Notes: generated by a model not told the origin, from the sequence alone. A DNA stretch of 64,000 nt from Alkalihalobacterium alkalinitrilicum (GCF_002019605.1 NZ_KV917368.1:2759517-2823516), one strand, 5' to 3'. Shown: positions 1 to 9,599, counted from the first letter of the stretch. A program made the numbers and translations.

Positions 1-649
1 CATGCCCACCAAGAAATTTAGTCGCGCTATGAAGGACAATATCGGCACCGAGTTCTAACGGCTGTTGGTTTAAAGGTGTCGCAAACGTATTATCGACAAT
101 GACAATTGCTCCCGCTTCGTGTCCTGCTTTTGCCATTCGTTTGATGTCGGTAATTTTTACGGTTGGGTTAGTGGGTGTTTCTAAATATAAAATTTTGCAT
201 CCTTTAGCAACTTCTGTTTCTATTTGCTCGTGATTGCCTGTTTCACAAAACGAAATGCTTATATCCATTTGCGGTAAAAATTCCGTAAAGATTTTGTTCG
301 TTCCCCCGTACGTGTCTTTTATCGTAACGACTCGATCGCCAGGTCTTAAAAAAGTATAGAGCGTATTACTAATCGCCGCCATTCCAGTAGAAAAACTAGT
401 CGCTGCCGCTGCATTTTCTAGAAGTTTTAATTTATCTTCAAAAGCTTGCACCGTTGGGTTTGTATTTCTACCGTAAATATGTCCTTTTTTACGTCCAACG
501 GCCACTTCATACCATTCATCCATATCATCATAGTTGTAAGCGACACTCGGTATCACAGGTACTTGTGTTGCCCCGTGAACGAGATAGTCTTTCTCACCAG
601 CCCAAACTGCTTTTGTCCCCATTTGTGCTTTCCTCATTTTGTTCTCCAT
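1..649 (-). CDS. Cystathionine gamma-synthase family PLP enzyme (3' end outside window)
   Basis: A fold-type I PLP enzyme of the Cys/Met metabolism family, which catalyses gamma- or beta-replacement or elimination on sulfur or oxygen amino acids. 216 residues are visible, running off the left edge. The PLP-binding lysine is at residue 211 in the motif SATKFLGGH, and the GRNTNPT phosphate-binding segment lies in the N-terminal part. The ATG at 649 follows GGGAGGAG at good spacing; a second in-frame ATG is at 637. It lies 22 bp downstream of the DoeA-like gene and is probably cotranscribed with it. Family membership is clear. Its substrate is not; the neighbourhood suggests a role in handling ectoine breakdown products (diaminobutyrate-like amino acids) rather than methionine synthesis, which is inference. 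Confidence 0.85.
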   Translation of the reverse strand, partial: MENKMRKAQMGTKAVWAGEKDYLVHGATQVPVIPSVAYNYDDMDEWYEVAVGRKKGHIYGRNTNPTVQAFEDKLKLLENAAAATSFSTGMAAISNTLYTFLRPGDRVVTIKDTYGGTNKIFTEFLPQMDISISFCETGNHEQIETEVAKGCKILYLETPTNPTVKITDIKRMAKAGHEAGAIVIVDNTFATPLNQQPLELGADIVLHSATKFLGGH

Positions 650-671
650 TCGATCTCCTCCCTTAATGTAA

Positions 672-1880
672 TTACGCTCCCATACCTCCTGGCCATTGTT
701 TCTTTTCTGCATCTTTCACAAACAACTTTCTAGGGAAGCTCGCCAATAATTCATAGCCCTTATCCGTCACACGAAACGATTCGCTTAACTCTACTCCGTA
801 ATCGTCCATCCAAATGCCTAGAATCATATGAAATGTCATATTCGGCTTTAAAATTGTTTGATCTCCTGGACGTAAGCTTGCTGTATGCTCTCCCCAGTCT
901 GGAGGATAGTTTAGACCGACAGAATAACCGATCCTTGATTCTTTTTGATAGCCTCTTTTGTGAATTGATTTTCTCCAAGCGCGTTCAACTTCTTCACAGG
1001 TAATGCCTGGTTTAACCACATTCAGTGCTGCTTCCATGCCTTCAATGACGACTTCCGATAAGTCTTTTACTTTTTCATCAGGTTCGCCAATCGTTACCGT
1101 TCGTGCCAATGGTGCGTGGTACCTTTGATAACATCCTGCTAACTCAATGAGTACGGTCGTATTTGGTTTGTACGTTTCATCACTCCACGTAATATGCGGG
1201 GTCGACGTTCGTTCCCCTGCCGGCATCAGTGGAACAATCGCTGGATAGTCGCCTCCAAACTCAGGTGTTCCTTTAATTTGCGCTTCAAATATTTTCGCCG
1301 CAACATCACATTCACGAATTCCTACGTCAATGGCATCAATACCAACTTCCATGGCGCGGATAGCAATTTGACCTGCTCGTTTCATATAGTTAATTTCCGT
1401 ATCCGACTTAATAATGCGTACCCAATTGACTAAATTCGTACTATCTTTAAATACCGCGTGAGGCAAAGCTTTGTGTAATCTTTCGAAACATTTGGCTGAA
1501 AAATAATAATTATCCATCTCAAGACCGATAACTCGCCTACTTTGACCAATTTGGTTTAAAATGTTCCCGATAAAATCATATGGATGAATCGTATCCGAAT
1601 TCACGTAAAAATCTGGATATGGAATAATATGCTCATGAAAAAGCCAACTCGTTACTTTCGCCGCGTTCGCATCCATTTCTCTTCCTATCCAAAGTGGCTG
1701 CGGCTCATCAATGATGACGACAAGTGCTTGGTGAACATAAAATGACCAGCCATTATAGCCCGATAAATAATTCATATTGGCTGGGTCCGTCACTACTAGC
1801 ACTTCAACCCCTTCATCGATCATCTTCTCTTTTGTACGCCGCAAGCGTTCATGATATTCCCCATGTGTAAAATGGAGCAT
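672..1880 (-). CDS. doeA: Ectoine hydrolase-like M24 family protein (DoeA/EutD)
   Basis: A 402-residue creatinase/M24 pita-bread protein: N-terminal creatinase-like domain (about 1-160) and C-terminal hydrolase domain (about 165-390). DoeA/EutD opens the ectoine ring to N-acetyl-diaminobutyrate in the cytoplasm. The usual M24 metal ligands are not all present: the second Asp of the D...D-x-x-RT pattern is replaced (YHAPLART, about 254-261). A Glu at 246 (LIELAG) sits about where ectoine hydrolases carry their catalytic glutamate. The ATG at 1880 is preceded by GGAGTGGAGG. It forms an operon with the downstream PLP enzyme and lies near a PucR-type regulator. A creatinase or Xaa-Pro peptidase relative is the alternative. 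I am fairly sure of the family and moderately sure of the substrate. Confidence 0.72.
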   Translation of the reverse strand: MLHFTHGEYHERLRRTKEKMIDEGVEVLVVTDPANMNYLSGYNGWSFYVHQALVVIIDEPQPLWIGREMDANAAKVTSWLFHEHIIPYPDFYVNSDTIHPYDFIGNILNQIGQSRRVIGLEMDNYYFSAKCFERLHKALPHAVFKDSTNLVNWVRIIKSDTEINYMKRAGQIAIRAMEVGIDAIDVGIRECDVAAKIFEAQIKGTPEFGGDYPAIVPLMPAGERTSTPHITWSDETYKPNTTVLIELAGCYQRYHAPLARTVTIGEPDEKVKDLSEVVIEGMEAALNVVKPGITCEEVERAWRKSIHKRGYQKESRIGYSVGLNYPPDWGEHTASLRPGDQTILKPNMTFHMILGIWMDDYGVELSESFRVTDKGYELLASFPRKLFVKDAEKKQWPGGMGA

Positions 1881-2192
1881 TTTCCTCCACTCCTTTCGCC
1901 CCTTTCTGCATTTTCCCTTACATTTTGTTATTTGTTATTATCATAAGCTTTCGAGAGCGGACACGATATTGTAAAAAGTGTAAGAAGATTCTGTGAACGC
2001 ATATTACATTTTGACACTGTTAGCCCTATTACTAAATGGGGTAACTAGATAGCTTTTTACTGTTACGACTATGTAGTAACGTAAACATATTCCGAGTAAC
2101 TTCTAATAAATCTGGGACGGGAATACTTCACTATGAATTATTTTTACCAATTTCCTCATAATAGAAAGAAAAGACTTGGAGGGGGAAATGAT

Positions 2193-3491
2193 TTGGAAAC
2201 TGAAGTGTATGATTTAGTAGGAGTGGGAATTGGACCTTTCAATTTAAGCCTTGCCGCTTTACTCGATGACATTCCGGAAGTGACATCCGTTTTTTTCGAT
2301 AAAAAACCCGAATTTGATTGGCATCCAGGCATGTTAATCGTAGGGACGAGGCTTCAAGTTCCGTTTATGGCAGACTTAGTAACATTAGCTGATCCAACTA
2401 GTCAATACAGCTTTTTAAACTATTTATCCGAAAAGAATCGCTTGTACCCTTTTTACTTTTTAGAGCGATTAGATATCCCAAGAAGAGAATATAATGATTA
2501 TTGTCAATGGGCAGCAAGTAAATTAGAGAACTGCCGTTTTGGAAATAGAGTCGTTGCGTTAGATTACATACAAAATGAAGAAAACTTTGTAGTAACGATT
2601 GAACAAATTCAAACGAAAGAAACAACGACGTATCGATGCAAAAACCTTGTATTAGGGACTGGTAGTATTCCTGTAATGCCAAAGTCTTTTCAAGGTCTCT
2701 CCACCGAACATGTTTTCCACACTGCAGAGTTTTTAAATCGTCAAGACCGGTGTAGAAAAGCGAAATCCATTACTGTGATTGGTTCAGGCCAAAGTGCAGC
2801 AGAGGTGTTTCGTGAGTTGTTAAAAGAACAGATGGAACATCATTATCAATTGAATTGGATCACTCGATCGCGAAGTTTTTTGTCGATGGAAGAATCGAAA
2901 TTAAGTGTTGAACAATTCTCCCCAGATTATGTGAATTATTTTTATCAATTCTCTCAAGAAGAAAAAGATAAAATCTTTGCATCTCAAGATTTACTTTATA
3001 AAGGAATTAGCTCACATACCATTACAGATATTTATAATTTACTTTATGAACATTCCGTCTCAGGTGAAAAAATGAATGTTGGTTTACAAGTACTAACTGA
3101 AGTTAAAAGTATCCAGGAAAAAGGAAATAAATATGAAATTCTATGTCACCAATGGCAACAAAAGAAAGATTTTACCCATGAAAGTGAAATCGTTATTGTA
3201 GGGACTGGCTACCGTCCCAATGTCCCTGACTTTATTCAAAATCTTGCATCGTATATTCAATGGGATGATAAAGGGAGGTATGAGGTGGAGGCAGATTATC
3301 GTTTGCGTCTCGATATTCCTAATCAAATATATGTCCATAGCGGAATATCACATTCTCACGGAGTTGGATCTACAAATTTAGGGCTTGCTGTTCACAGAAA
3401 TAAAATTATTATAAATAACTTATTGGGGCAGGAAGTATTTCCAATCTATGATAAAAATGTTTTTCAAAATTTTGATGCAGAAACGTTTTAA
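2193..3491 (+). CDS. L-lysine/L-ornithine N-monooxygenase (SidA/IucD/PvdA family)
   Basis: A flavin monooxygenase that hydroxylates the side-chain amine of lysine or ornithine (or a diamine) for hydroxamate siderophores. Starting from TTG at 2193 the protein is 432 residues. It opens with a FAD-binding GxGxGPxNL motif (VGVGIGPFNLSLA), has a second nucleotide-binding motif GSGQSAAEV for NADPH, and ends with the family ATG-like motif GTGYRPN. I chose the TTG because GGAGGGGG at 2178-2185 lies 7 nt before it and the protein then starts at the usual place. An ATG at 2133 would add 20 non-conserved residues and has no ribosome site. No siderophore synthetase or transporter is adjacent, so the product is unknown. 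It is transcribed divergently from doeA. Confidence 0.85.
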   Translation: METEVYDLVGVGIGPFNLSLAALLDDIPEVTSVFFDKKPEFDWHPGMLIVGTRLQVPFMADLVTLADPTSQYSFLNYLSEKNRLYPFYFLERLDIPRREYNDYCQWAASKLENCRFGNRVVALDYIQNEENFVVTIEQIQTKETTTYRCKNLVLGTGSIPVMPKSFQGLSTEHVFHTAEFLNRQDRCRKAKSITVIGSGQSAAEVFRELLKEQMEHHYQLNWITRSRSFLSMEESKLSVEQFSPDYVNYFYQFSQEEKDKIFASQDLLYKGISSHTITDIYNLLYEHSVSGEKMNVGLQVLTEVKSIQEKGNKYEILCHQWQQKKDFTHESEIVIVGTGYRPNVPDFIQNLASYIQWDDKGRYEVEADYRLRLDIPNQIYVHSGISHSHGVGSTNLGLAVHRNKIIINNLLGQEVFPIYDKNVFQNFDAETF

Positions 3492-3688
3492 GTGTTTGAG
3501 CACGAAGATTTACTCTGGTTAAACCAAAGAAGAGGCTGTCTCAACGGGTTATCATGAGTGACCAGTATGTGTCAGCCTCGTAAAGCTGTTTCAATCGTAC
3601 AGTCCATTTGTACTCCGAGTTGAATTGGACGATTAAGGTTTGGTACATGAAATCAAAATGTCCTGAGCTTATATTTCTAATCTGTTTG

Positions 3689-5431
3689 TTAAATTGGCGG
3701 GGATTGTGAGTAAATGTAATACCTAGCATCTTCAGGTGCGGATGTCGCTAACCATATTCGAATGCTTAAATTTAATAAAAATAAATCATCGGGATTGACG
3801 AGTGATAAGCTTGTAAGTTTTTCAATTTTACGAAGGCGATAAAGTAATGATTGACGGTGAAGGGATAATGTCCGGGCGGTTTTACTTACATTATAATGAT
3901 GCTGCGTAAACACGATAAAGGTACGAACGAGCTCCATTTGCCTCACACGATCGTAATTAACTAAAGGAGTTATAACCGTTTCTGATAAATGTTGAACTTC
4001 TTCATTTTCACTTAATGACAACAGAACGCGCTCTACTTTCGAGTCGTCATAATACAAACGCTGACCAGGACCTTTTTGCCGTCTACCAATTTCTAAAGAT
4101 TGCTGCGCATCACGATAGCTTTTCGAAAATTTTAATTCTTCATCATAGACTCTGCCAATTCCCCATGACATCACGACACCAGGTAATAAATTCCCTAACC
4201 TTCTTTCCAAAAGATCCAGAAAATAATGAACATTGTCTTTTCGTGTCACGATTGACGCTTCTAAAAAAATAATTAACTCGTCTAGCTGATAGGTCATAAG
4301 TAACTGCTTTTCTAAAGACTGACTAGCAAAAATCACTTCTTCTTCGATATAGTGAACCATAATATGCAACCATTTTTCGTAAGTCGTATGTTTGATTTGG
4401 TCACTATTTTCATACATTGCTCGAAGATTTTCTGGGTATCCAACAATACACACATACGGTACACTGACGTTATAATCAAGTAACCTTGCTCTCTCACTTA
4501 TCCTCTCCCATGACGTAAGATCTCCTTTCGCGATACTTCTTACAAAATCATCACGCAACTTGAACTCCGTTTCAAGAATAGCATTTTCACGTAAAAACCA
4601 TAAAGCACAGACCGTTGAAGCGTGCTCTAGTAAATTAATAGAAAAACCATTTAATTCGTTCTTTAAAGAATGAGTCGAATGTAATAAAACAAATAAATAA
4701 CCTAGAACGCGATGAACATCTTGAATGATCGGGAATTGGATAACGGTCCAAGGAAAATAGTCCGTTTTATGAACTTTTTGATGAAGTGGATGATGGGTCG
4801 AATCTTCTTGTATTACTTCTTGACTAGGTACTTTGCTATCTGATTTTAATTTATTCCATAGTTTTCGAGTTTCTTGATTTTGTCTTGCACTTCCTTTGAT
4901 AAGACCTTCTTTATCTGTAATTAATACAGGTGCGTGAATATGCTTTCCAACATATTGCGCGACTTTCTCAAGATTGCCACCATTTAATAATATATTGAGA
5001 AGTTGTTGTTGAACTTTTTCTGATTCTTTCAAATCGTGTTGCTGTCTTCTTGTGAGCTCTTTCATTACTTCGTGTGTAATGTCAGCAAATCGAATTTCCC
5101 ATGGTATTTCAATAATGGGAAACTGTTCTTGTTCCGCAAAATGTATAACCTCAATTGGAATATCATAAATAAATCGGCCCGTGGCAACAGCTAATGCACT
5201 TGCTTCGGAATTAACCACATCTTTAACGTATTGTTCAAATGCTTCAATGCTCTGTTCACAGCCCATCCCCGTCGTCAACACGAGTTCATTTTTCCTTACA
5301 AAGTTTTCAACAGGACTTTCCGTTATCGATACCCATTCTACGAAGCGTTCTTCTAAATACTTTTCTCCAGATAGGACACGAGCTGAATCCAACAAGTCAA
5401 AATTCATAATATCTTTCATTGTGAGTTGCAT
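3689..5431 (-). CDS. PucR family transcriptional regulator
   Basis: A 580-residue regulator with the PucR layout: an N-terminal purine-catabolism-type sensor domain (about 1-125), a central GGDEF-like/CdaR-type region (about 290-430) and a C-terminal helix-turn-helix (about 505-560, with NVSKTARTLSLHRQSLLYRL typical of the PucR HTH). Such proteins activate catabolic genes in response to small nitrogenous ligands. The nearest catabolic genes are the DoeA-like pair at 1-1880, separated by the N-hydroxylase gene on the other strand. Control of ectoine breakdown is therefore a reasonable inference but not shown. The ATG at 5431 has GAGGAGG upstream at longish spacing. Confidence 0.85.
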   Translation of the reverse strand: MQLTMKDIMNFDLLDSARVLSGEKYLEERFVEWVSITESPVENFVRKNELVLTTGMGCEQSIEAFEQYVKDVVNSEASALAVATGRFIYDIPIEVIHFAEQEQFPIIEIPWEIRFADITHEVMKELTRRQQHDLKESEKVQQQLLNILLNGGNLEKVAQYVGKHIHAPVLITDKEGLIKGSARQNQETRKLWNKLKSDSKVPSQEVIQEDSTHHPLHQKVHKTDYFPWTVIQFPIIQDVHRVLGYLFVLLHSTHSLKNELNGFSINLLEHASTVCALWFLRENAILETEFKLRDDFVRSIAKGDLTSWERISERARLLDYNVSVPYVCIVGYPENLRAMYENSDQIKHTTYEKWLHIMVHYIEEEVIFASQSLEKQLLMTYQLDELIIFLEASIVTRKDNVHYFLDLLERRLGNLLPGVVMSWGIGRVYDEELKFSKSYRDAQQSLEIGRRQKGPGQRLYYDDSKVERVLLSLSENEEVQHLSETVITPLVNYDRVRQMELVRTFIVFTQHHYNVSKTARTLSLHRQSLLYRLRKIEKLTSLSLVNPDDLFLLNLSIRIWLATSAPEDARYYIYSQSPPI

Positions 5432-5572
5432 ATGCCGTGGCCTCCTCTTCGAAAAAGTCTCCTACTACCACATTATTACACTGTGCATCTATTTATTAGC
5501 ATTAAACAGGTTTTTTCCTATTGATACCTTTCCACCTTTCAATAAACATTCCTTTAAAAAACTCGTAAATGG

Positions 5573-5605
5573 CAAAAAAAAGCTATCCAATTCTTATTGG
5601 ATAGC
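5573..5605 (-). terminator. Intrinsic terminator, minus strand
   Basis: A perfect 10-bp stem (GCTATCCAAT at 5582-5591 with ATTGGATAGC at 5596-5605) with a 4-nt loop. Read on the minus strand it is followed by a run of seven T residues. It lies about 115 bp downstream of the 110-residue minus-strand gene and upstream of pucR, so it separates the two. Confidence 0.8.
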
Positions 5606-5719
5606 AACTAAGGGGGAGTTGGAGAGAGAACAGTTAGAAGCCAGCTCTTGTTAAGGAGCACCTTGTAATCTTAGTATAGGGAATTAAAATAACTCTAACA
5701 GTATTTTTGTTAGATTTGC

Positions 5720-6052
5720 TTACGGGAAAAATCCATCTTTTTCTTCAATGTTAAAAAAGTATCTCATTTGTTGAATGACTTCTTGTAATTGTTGGTTTTC
5801 ATTTTGTTGACGAGATAACCGTTCCATCTCTCCATACATGGATTGTAGCATTGCTTGTGGGTTCTTTTGATGATCATGTTCATTCGCAGTAGTAGAAAAA
5901 ACGTGATCACTCATCATATGAACTTCATCTGTAGACATCGATTGAAGTTGTTCTTGTACTCCATTAAGTTTTGATGTTAATTCGGCAGGAATTGAATTTG
6001 CCTGCTCTAAAAATTGGTTAACAATTTGCTCCATTTGTTGCTTTTTGTCCAT
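5720..6052 (-). CDS. Uncharacterised 110-residue protein
   Basis: I do not recognise this family. The protein is hydrophilic and Gln/Met-rich, with no membrane segment or signal peptide. Predicted helical stretches rich in Q, E, L and M (about 1-40 and 64-100) suggest a helical or coiled-coil protein; a His/Asp cluster (EHDH) lies near residue 58. The ATG at 6052 follows AAAGGA. It sits alone between the response regulator gene and a terminator. Coding is supported by the ribosome site and downstream terminator; function is unknown. Confidence 0.65.
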   Translation of the reverse strand: MDKKQQMEQIVNQFLEQANSIPAELTSKLNGVQEQLQSMSTDEVHMMSDHVFSTTANEHDHQKNPQAMLQSMYGEMERLSRQQNENQQLQEVIQQMRYFFNIEEKDGFFP

Positions 6053-6157
6053 AATTTATTCAATCCTTTCTATCTACCCTAATCATAGGATTTACAAGAA
6101 CATGAAAAATATGTCACATTCTTTTTTGGGAAATAAAAAGAAGTTGTCCATTTTAGA

Positions 6158-6832
6158 TTAACCTTGTTCCATTTGTAATTTTTTTAAGTAAACGATCGCT
6201 TTGGCCCGGTCTTTCACACCTAATTTACTATAAATTTCACTAATGTAATTTTTCACTGTACCCTCACTAATATAAAGTTCTTCTGCAATTTTGCGGTTGC
6301 TAGTACCTTGCATAATAAGTGATGCGATTTCTCTTTCTCGGTCCGATAAGTGAATACCTTGCTTTTTTAATTTAACAACGTTCATTTCATTTTCCATTAT
6401 CGAATTATATTTAGATAGATGTTTCGCCAATTTTGTGGCAATGACGGTCGGAAGCATTAACTGCCCATTTGCTGCTTCACGAATTGAATGAATGAGTTGA
6501 TCGTAGTTCATATCCTTTAAAAGAAAACCATCTGCTCCACTCGCTAAGCCTTCTATAATATATTCATCTTCCGCAAACGTTGTTAAAATAATAATTCTAA
6601 CATTTGGATGTGTTTCTTTAATCCTTTTCAAACTTTCGATCCCATTCATATTCGGCATTTGAATATCCATTAAGATCAAATTCGGGTTCGCTTCATTTGT
6701 TTTTTCAATCGCATCTTGTCCATCTTCGGCAGTAGCAACAACTTTCATGTCCTCTTCTAGATCAATGATCGTCTTAAGCCCTTCCCTCATTAACGTTTGG
6801 TCATCAGCAATTAAAATGTTTATAGCCGTCAC
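6158..6832 (-). CDS. NarL/LuxR-type response regulator, no adjacent kinase
   Basis: A two-domain response regulator of 224 residues from GTG 6832. The receiver domain has the acidic pair D10-D11, phospho-acceptor D56 (in LMDIQMP) and K106. The C-terminal LuxR-type HTH (about 155-220) contains LSDREREIASLIMQGTSNRK. The GTG at 6832 has GAGGTG 6 nt upstream; the other in-frame GTG at 6841 has no spacing to a ribosome site. Usually such regulators (LiaR/DesR type) are paired with a HisKA_3 kinase, but none lies on either side: the neighbours are a hypothetical gene and a divergent Lrp-type gene. It is therefore an orphan within this window, and its target genes are unknown. Confidence 0.88.
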   Translation of the reverse strand: MTAINILIADDQTLMREGLKTIIDLEEDMKVVATAEDGQDAIEKTNEANPNLILMDIQMPNMNGIESLKRIKETHPNVRIIILTTFAEDEYIIEGLASGADGFLLKDMNYDQLIHSIREAANGQLMLPTVIATKLAKHLSKYNSIMENEMNVVKLKKQGIHLSDREREIASLIMQGTSNRKIAEELYISEGTVKNYISEIYSKLGVKDRAKAIVYLKKLQMEQG

Positions 6833-7055
6833 CTTTTTCACCTCAAATACAGATACATCTTACTCTATTATACGACGAAACTCCTAAAAAATAGCAAACA
6901 TTTGAGTTTTATGAATATTTTTTATATACTTTATTTATTCCTATTTTAAGTCATCATTCAGTATATTCATACTTTTTTTAGGAATTTTTCTTTGTAGTGA
7001 TTACTAAATTAGACTTATTATTTCATACTTCTACCTAAAGGAGGGAAATGCTAGT

Positions 7056-7499
7056 TTGAAAGAAATTGACCACCTAGATAAAAGCATCCTTCGACTTCTA
7101 TCTAAAGACGGAAGAATGTCTTTCACTGAAATTGCCAGCCAATTAGAGGTAACCGAAAAAACGGTTAGGACTCGTTATAGAGCCCTCGTCGATCAAGGAA
7201 TATTAGAAGTAGTAGGTGTTGTCAATCCCATATCTCTTGGGCTTAAAGTTTCAGCTATTATTCAACTTGGGATTGAACCTCAACAACTGAATGACGTAAC
7301 GAACAAAGTGATGAGCTTTAAAGAAGTTCGGCACGTTTCTTTAATAACGGGTGAATATCAACTCCTCATTCAAGTAAATGTTAAAACATATGATGATTTA
7401 ACAACTTTTCTTAAAAAATTGAATGACACACCAGGTATTAGAAAACCTAATGTGATGGTACAACTTGAAGTTAACAAAAATACGTTTGAAATTTATTAA
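7056..7499 (+). CDS. Lrp/AsnC family transcriptional regulator
   Basis: A 147-residue Lrp/AsnC protein: N-terminal winged HTH (about 1-50, with LDKSILRLLSKDGRMSFTEI) and a C-terminal RAM/effector domain (about 65-140). It starts at TTG 7056, ten nt after AAAGGAGGG. The stop is 11 nt before the S9 peptidase ATG, so the two form an operon. Members sense amino acids, so control of a peptide-degrading partner is plausible. That link is inferred from position only. Confidence 0.87.
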   Translation: MKEIDHLDKSILRLLSKDGRMSFTEIASQLEVTEKTVRTRYRALVDQGILEVVGVVNPISLGLKVSAIIQLGIEPQQLNDVTNKVMSFKEVRHVSLITGEYQLLIQVNVKTYDDLTTFLKKLNDTPGIRKPNVMVQLEVNKNTFEIY

Positions 7500-7510
7500 G
7501 GGGGATACAT

Positions 7511-9499
7511 ATGCCAAATAAACGACCAATTACTAGTGAGGATTTATTTAAAATTGCGAATGTCAGTGATCCACAAATTGCTCCATGTAGCAACAAATTC
7601 GTATTTGTGAAAACGACCATTGATGAAGACCAAGAGTATCGCTCACACCTTTACTTTCAACGTTTCGACGAGCCTACTAGTATTCAATGGACATTCGGTA
7701 AAGTAAGAGATCATTCACCACGGCTTTCTCCAGATGGTAAGCAACTTGCCTTTGTTTCTAACCGTTCAGGAAAATCACAAATTTGGGTGATGTCGACCGA
7801 AGGCGGTGAACCACAACAGCTCACTTCAAATAAAAACGGTGCATCTGACCCTATATGGTCCCCATGTGGCAGTCAATTACTATATAAGACGTCATTAAAT
7901 TTAGATGAAAATGAAACAGTTCTTGATCAAGTAGAAAAGAAAGAAGACAAGAAAAAATCTCAACCACTTGTCATTAACCGATTAAAATATAAATCGGATG
8001 CGACAGGCTTTTCTAACGAATCGTATCAACAACTTGCCCTAATTCATGTTGAGACGAAAGAAGTAACAGAACTAACATCAGGAAAATATAATTATGAACC
8101 TAGCTCTTGGTCACCATGCGGTAAATTTATAGCGCTTTCAACAAACCGAGCAGAAGATGCAGATTATCAAATCATCTCAGATGTGTATTTATTAAATGCT
8201 GAAACAAAAGAATTAACATTATTAACAGACCAAAATGGTGTATACACCAACCCCACTTGGTCACCTGACGGAAAAAATATCGCATGTTTCGGAAACGAAC
8301 GTGAATTTTTAGGAGCTACCATTAATCAGATTTATATTATTGATGTAAATTCGAAGGAAAAACGCTGCATTACCGAAACGTGGGATGTTCACATTACCGA
8401 TGCAGCGATTTCCGACATGCGTTCAGGTCATCCTAATCAAGGTCCTGTTTGGGCAAAAGACGGAAATACCATTTATTTCTCAGCAAGTGAAAATGGGAAT
8501 ACGAGCCTTTACTCAATAGGTAAGGATCTTGAAATTACCCCAATATTTGCAGAAGAAGGACATGTTTTTGGATACACGTTTGATGAGGATAGACAGTTTG
8601 CCATCATCGGCCTAAGTGATGCATCGAATCCTGGTGATCTATACAAAATCGTTATTGGCGAGAAAAAGAAAACGCGTCTAACACATGTAAATGAAAAATT
8701 CCTATCCACTGTTCATTTATCCATCCCTGAAGCAATTACAGCAAAAGCTAGTGATGGTTGGGAAGTCCATGGTTGGGTAATGAAGCCACATAACTTTGAA
8801 GAAGGTAAACAATACCCGATGATTTTAGAAATCCATGGCGGTCCGCATGCGATGTATGCCAACTCATTCTTCCATGAACTTCAACTTTTAGCCGCTCAAG
8901 GGTATGTTGTTCTTTATACGAATCCACGTGGAAGTCACGGTTATGGCCAAAAGTTTGTTAATGCTTGCCGTGGTGATTATGGTGGTAAAGATTATGAGGA
9001 TTTAATGACAGCTGTCGATTATGTTTTAGAACACTTTGATTATATTGATGAAAATCGCCTTGGTGTAACTGGAGGAAGCTACGGCGGGTTCATGACGAAC
9101 TGGATTGTCGGTCATACAAATCGTTTTAAAGCTGCAGCCACTTTACGTTCAATTTCCAATTGGACGAGTTTTTATGGAGTCAGTGACATCGGATACTTCT
9201 TTACGAAATGGGAAATTGGTACTTGCTTCCAAGAGGATCCAGAAAAGCTTTGGTATCACTCGCCACTTCGTTATGTGAACAACATCGAAACGCCGTTATT
9301 AATTTTACACGGTGAAAATGATTACCGTTGTCCAATAGAACAAGCCGAACAGCTTTACATTGCTTTAAAACATCAGAAAAAAGACACGATGTTTGTTCGT
9401 TTCCCTGAATCAAACCACGAACTTTCACGTAGTGGTCCTCCACACCTGCGTATCGAACGTTTAAATCATCTTGTGAACTGGTTTAACGAAAAACTTTAA
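7511..9499 (+). CDS. S9 family prolyl oligopeptidase / acylaminoacyl-peptidase
   Basis: A 662-residue cytoplasmic serine peptidase of the S9C type. The N-terminal half (about 30-400) has TolB/WD40-like beta-propeller blades (repeated W-S-P-D/C-G elements), and the C-terminal half is an alpha/beta hydrolase. The catalytic triad is visible: S523 in GGSYGGF, D604 in HGENDYRCP and H636 in ESNHEL. The size fits the family (about 650-690). There is no signal peptide. GGGGG lies 7 nt before the ATG. It is cotranscribed with the Lrp-type regulator and ends at a strong terminator. It probably trims acylated or short peptides; the exact specificity cannot be read from sequence. Confidence 0.9.
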   Translation: MPNKRPITSEDLFKIANVSDPQIAPCSNKFVFVKTTIDEDQEYRSHLYFQRFDEPTSIQWTFGKVRDHSPRLSPDGKQLAFVSNRSGKSQIWVMSTEGGEPQQLTSNKNGASDPIWSPCGSQLLYKTSLNLDENETVLDQVEKKEDKKKSQPLVINRLKYKSDATGFSNESYQQLALIHVETKEVTELTSGKYNYEPSSWSPCGKFIALSTNRAEDADYQIISDVYLLNAETKELTLLTDQNGVYTNPTWSPDGKNIACFGNEREFLGATINQIYIIDVNSKEKRCITETWDVHITDAAISDMRSGHPNQGPVWAKDGNTIYFSASENGNTSLYSIGKDLEITPIFAEEGHVFGYTFDEDRQFAIIGLSDASNPGDLYKIVIGEKKKTRLTHVNEKFLSTVHLSIPEAITAKASDGWEVHGWVMKPHNFEEGKQYPMILEIHGGPHAMYANSFFHELQLLAAQGYVVLYTNPRGSHGYGQKFVNACRGDYGGKDYEDLMTAVDYVLEHFDYIDENRLGVTGGSYGGFMTNWIVGHTNRFKAAATLRSISNWTSFYGVSDIGYFFTKWEIGTCFQEDPEKLWYHSPLRYVNNIETPLLILHGENDYRCPIEQAEQLYIALKHQKKDTMFVRFPESNHELSRSGPPHLRIERLNHLVNWFNEKL

Positions 9500-9510
9500 A
9501 TACAACCGCA

Positions 9511-9599
9511 GCTGACTCATAAGTAGAGTAATACGCCCTCCCTACGAGAAAAATTATCGTATGTGAGGAGCTAAACACTTATGAGTTAGCTTCTTTTTT
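9511..9599 (+). terminator. Long-stem intrinsic terminator after S9 peptidase
   Basis: The outer stem GCTGACTCATAAGT (9511-9524) pairs with ACTTATGAGTTAGC (9577-9590) with one G-T pair, and TTCTTTTTT follows. A smaller inner hairpin (CTCC..ACGA with TCGT..GAGG) lies within the loop. It ends the Lrp-peptidase operon. Confidence 0.8.

Noticed and set aside
1921-1950. TTGTTATTATCATAAG as a Fur box for the N-hydroxylase
   Set aside because: It matches only part of the Fur consensus and is about 240 bp from the start; too weak to claim.
3541-3729. 62-residue minus-strand open frame between the N-hydroxylase and pucR
   Set aside because: It overlaps the end of pucR by 41 bp and has no convincing ribosome site. 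The C-terminus looked faintly transposase-like, but I could not match it to any family.
5181-5654. 157-residue plus-strand frame opposite the pucR 5' end
   Set aside because: It is antisense to a well-supported gene and shows no recognisable motif or ribosome site.
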